Of a stretch of 64,000 nt of DNA, positions 61,605 to 64,000 are shown piece after piece. The DNA lies in assembly GCF_007992095.1 (NCBI RefSeq), contig NZ_BJZP01000006.1, positions 1-64,000 on the forward strand, read 5' to 3'. The position numbers were made by a program, and so were the translations under genes. Source of the DNA: Paenirhizobium naphthalenivorans. Lineage in GTDB: Bacteria; Pseudomonadota; Alphaproteobacteria; Rhizobiales; Rhizobiaceae. How positions within the stretch are numbered: position 1 is the stretch's first letter; each line of letters begins with the position of its first letter. The notes below the pieces were generated by a model. It was not told the DNA's origin and did no database searches. It saw only the letters and a program-made list of their open reading frames with translations.

Positions 61605-62899
61605 GTCCTTCTCCTCTCTTTCATACGATCCGCCGCGCCCGGAAACCCCGCCTCGCGGCGACGATTGGTAACGGTCCGGCGTGAAATGCGAATGCCTCGG
61701 GCGTCGAGAGCCTCGGTTATGTCGGTGTCGGTCAGCGGCCTGTCCTTTGGTTCCGTCGCAATGAGCTGTGCGATCAATGTCGCGATCGCCGGGCCGGGCA
61801 CCCCTCCGCCATCGGCGCGCGCCGTGCCGCCGCGCGCGAAGAAGGCCGAGAGCGGCAAAACCCGCGCCGGTGTCTCGACCGTCAGGCCGGTGCGGATGCG
61901 ACTGACGGTCGTTTCGTGGCAGCCGATGGCTGCGGCCACCTCACCATTGGTCAGTGGCTGAAGCCTCGCCGGGCCGTGTTCGAGGAAGTCTCGTTGGACG
62001 TCGATGACGAAGGCCGCGACCTCCAGGATCATGCGGTTTCGGCGTTCCACCGTGCGTTCCAGCCAGCGCGCCTCGGCAAGCGCGTGTGATCCGCGCTGCC
62101 CGGCGTCGGGGTCGACCGTGATCTTCGGCAGGCTCTCGCGGTTGAGCGTGACCTGCCACCCATCGCTCTTGTCCCGTTCTACCAAGAGGTCCGGCGGGCG
62201 GCGAAAATCGGGTGACGCCTCGAAGCGTACGCCTGGTTTGGGGTCGAGGCGGCGCAGTTTGGCGACCATCGCGCCGAGCTGCTCGGCGCTCACTGCGCAC
62301 TGGTCGGCAAGCGCCGCCATGTCGCCGCGCGCCAGCAGCGGAAGATGGTCGAGGAGTCTTCGCATCGGCTCGGTCAGCGCACCCTGATCGGCGATTTGCA
62401 GGCCGAGGCATTCGCTGAGAGAGCGGGCGAAGAGCCCGGCCGGCTCCATCTCCTGAAGGCGCGCCAGCACCTGCGCCGCCTCGGCCGGGGAGCAGTTGGC
62501 GCGCGTTGCTATGGCCTCCACCTCTATGCCGAGCCAGCCGCTCGGCTCCAGTGCCTCGGCGAAGACGAGAGCGATGGTGCGTTCCCGCGGGGTGCGGAAC
62601 AGAAGCCCGATCTGGGTGGTGACGTGGCCATAGAGGCCGGCGGCTGGCGCAGCCACCCGTTCGCTTTCCCCTTCCGCCGCGCTGAACGGGGAGGGGCGCC
62701 AGCGCGGCGGACCGCCGCCGGTCTTCGGCGCGGGAAAGGGTAGTTCTATCCGCAGGCAGGGATTGGTCGCCGCCTCCCGGGCCAGGGCACCGGCCAGTTC
62801 CGCATTGTCCATCTGGAGCAAGACCATGGCGCGCTGCATGACCTGCGTCATGCGCAAGGAAGCGGTTTGCCCCAAGGTTATTGCGTTCGTGCCGCGCAT
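61601..62899 (-). CDS. rpoN: Divergent sigma-54 factor
   Basis: At 432 residues this protein is somewhat shorter than typical RpoN (about 480-510). Region I is present: LGQTASLRMTQVMQRAMVLL, then ATNPCLRIELP. The core-binding part and helix-turn-helix follow (PLTNGEVAAAIGCHETTVSR). At the end, the RpoN box, almost always ARRTVAKYRE, reads SRRTVTNRRRE. This box contacts the -24 GG element, so the changes could alter promoter choice. The gene starts three bases after a COG0523 GTPase gene and overlaps the CoA-transferase gene. It is most likely a pathway-dedicated paralogue of the chromosomal RpoN. Confidence 0.88.
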   Translation of the reverse strand: MRGTNAITLGQTASLRMTQVMQRAMVLLQMDNAELAGALAREAATNPCLRIELPFPAPKTGGGPPRWRPSPFSAAEGESERVAAPAAGLYGHVTTQIGLLFRTPRERTIALVFAEALEPSGWLGIEVEAIATRANCSPAEAAQVLARLQEMEPAGLFARSLSECLGLQIADQGALTEPMRRLLDHLPLLARGDMAALADQCAVSAEQLGAMVAKLRRLDPKPGVRFEASPDFRRPPDLLVERDKSDGWQVTLNRESLPKITVDPDAGQRGSHALAEARWLERTVERRNRMILEVAAFVIDVQRDFLEHGPARLQPLTNGEVAAAIGCHETTVSRIRTGLTVETPARVLPLSAFFARGGTARADGGGVPGPAIATLIAQLIATEPKDRPLTDTDITEALDARGIRISRRTVTNRRREAGFPGAADRMKERRRT

Positions 62900-62902
62900 C
62901 CC

Positions 62903-64000
62903 TCAGATCCGCGCCGGCATTTCGCCGAGAATGCGCGGCTGGATTATGAAGGCGTCCGAGACGAGGCCGGGCCGGGGTGTGAGCGGCATGCGTTCGCCAA
63001 GCCAGATGCGCGTCGGCAATCCCACGACGGTGGCCCGGCGAAGCGCCTCGCGGTCGCCGGGCAGAGCTGCCAGCCGGGCGCGGATGTCCGCCTCGACGTG
63101 AGCGTCGAGGTCCTCACCGATGAAAACCAGCCGGCCACGCCGATCCGCCAGGGGGCCGGATTCGGGCCAGGCGGCGAGCCGCACCGGCGCATAGGCGGCC
63201 TCGTCGACGCATTGTACCGCAACGGGTTGATCGAGACCGGCGACGGAGACGAGGCCCTTCACCCTGAGCAGCCGCCCGGCCCAGCGCGAGAGGATTTCGC
63301 CCATTGTCACCGCAAAGCCACGCCACCCGGCCGCTTCGTCCAGCGTGACGACGAAGCTCGAGACCTTTCCGGAATGCGGCTCGCAATGGAAGACGCTCTT
63401 GACCGCGTTGCGCTGGCCGGAAAGCCAACCGGTTACAGCGGTGGGTGTCTGGCCGGAAACATAGAGTCCGCCTCCGAAGAGAACCTCTGGATCGGCCTCG
63501 CCATGGTGGAGCACAAAGCGCGGTGCCGTTGGGTTCAGCGCTTCGAGTTCCCGCTCCAGCGCGGTTCGCTCGGCGTGGCTGGCGAGATCGCATTTCGACA
63601 GCAACAGGCGGTCGGCGAGGCTCACCTGCACGCGGGCCTCCCGGTGGCGGGCGATTTGCGCGCGGGCGCGCTCCGCGTCGACCACGGTCAGCACGCCATC
63701 GCAACGAAAGCGGGCGGAGATCAGCCGATCCTCCATCAGTGCCCGTACTACGGGGGCGGGATCGGCAAGGCCGGTGGTCTCGATCAGCACCTGGCTCACC
63801 GGCGCGATCTCCCGTCGCGACATGCGCTCATGCAGCCGCATCAAGGCTCCGATCAAATCACCCTGAACGGTGCAGCAAAGGCAGCCGGATTCGAGAATGA
63901 CCAATGTGTCGTCCACGCGCTCGACGAGATGGTGGTCGATGCCGACATCCCCGAACTCATTGATGAACACGGCGACGCCCGCCATGTCCGGGCGGGCTGT
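62903..64000 (-). CDS. COG0523/CobW-family GTPase, 5' end outside the window
   Basis: The visible 365 codons lack the N-terminal Walker A, so the gene begins beyond the window edge; the ATG at 63985 is internal. Family motifs are VFINEFGDVGIDHHLV, ESGCLCCTVQGDL (metal-binding CxCC), ETTGLADPAPV and LLLSKCDLASH (guanine specificity). The C-terminus holds a CobW_C-like domain. Members are metallochaperones for zinc, cobalt or iron enzymes. In this operon it may supply the metal for the carboxylase complex (inference). Confidence 0.88.
   Translation of the reverse strand, partial: TARPDMAGVAVFINEFGDVGIDHHLVERVDDTLVILESGCLCCTVQGDLIGALMRLHERMSRREIAPVSQVLIETTGLADPAPVVRALMEDRLISARFRCDGVLTVVDAERARAQIARHREARVQVSLADRLLLSKCDLASHAERTALERELEALNPTAPRFVLHHGEADPEVLFGGGLYVSGQTPTAVTGWLSGQRNAVKSVFHCEPHSGKVSSFVVTLDEAAGWRGFAVTMGEILSRWAGRLLRVKGLVSVAGLDQPVAVQCVDEAAYAPVRLAAWPESGPLADRRGRLVFIGEDLDAHVEADIRARLAALPGDREALRRATVVGLPTRIWLGERMPLTPRPGLVSDAFIIQPRILGEMPARI

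Overview
The window looks like part of a large repABC-type plasmid, megaplasmid or chromid of an alphaproteobacterium, most likely a member of the Rhizobiales. The evidence is a complete repA-repB-repC block with three identical 16-bp parS-like palindromes and a counter-transcribed RNA, plus families typical of rhizobial plasmids (DUF1612 regulator, DUF1403-ScpB-integrase trio, WGR-domain protein) and high-GC coding sequence. No rRNA or tRNA gene was seen.

Region 1 (about 1-31000) is a defence and accessory island. In order it holds: a two-gene unit with a giant NERD/kinase/helicase protein; an acetyltransferase with the zinc-finger plus acetyltransferase layout of Eco1/ESCO proteins; an Abi-like HEPN protein; a GHKL ATPase fused to a PD-(D/E)XK nuclease; a small membrane protein with a degenerate response regulator; a complete Gabija pair (gajA, gajB); a three-gene unit of zinc-ribbon HEPN protein plus AddB-like and AddA-like helicase-nucleases; a DUF1612 regulator; a very long tyrosine recombinase; a HigBA-type toxin-antitoxin pair; a DUF3883 nuclease; and a Fic protein.

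Region 2 (about 31000-43200) is the plasmid backbone: ScpB, DUF1403 protein and a divergent tyrosine recombinase, a FitAB-like toxin-antitoxin pair, broken genes (IS3-family remnant, resolvase tail, frameshifted hydrolase), an intact-looking IS630-family element with a frameshifted transposase, a 12-copy pentamer repeat, parS sites, and repABC.

Region 3 (about 43200-64000) is one catabolic locus built around a five-subunit ketone carboxylase of the acetophenone carboxylase type (ApcABCDE order). Around it lie a zinc alcohol dehydrogenase under an AraC-type regulator (secondary alcohol to ketone, inferred), a TRAP transporter, an acyl-CoA ligase, a thiolase, a two-subunit 3-oxoacid CoA-transferase, a PAS-LuxR regulator, a COG0523 GTPase and a second, divergent sigma-54 factor. 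The inferred route is alcohol to ketone, ATP-dependent carboxylation to a 3-oxoacid, CoA activation, and thiolysis to acetyl-CoA plus an acyl-CoA. Three separate control layers can be read from the DNA: a 20-bp-spaced direct repeat before the dehydrogenase, a TACGTAG repeat cluster at the PAS-LuxR gene, and a good -24/-12 promoter before the carboxylase operon, which fits the sigma-54 paralogue in the same locus. This locus is my main candidate for an undescribed system; the substrate cannot be read from sequence.
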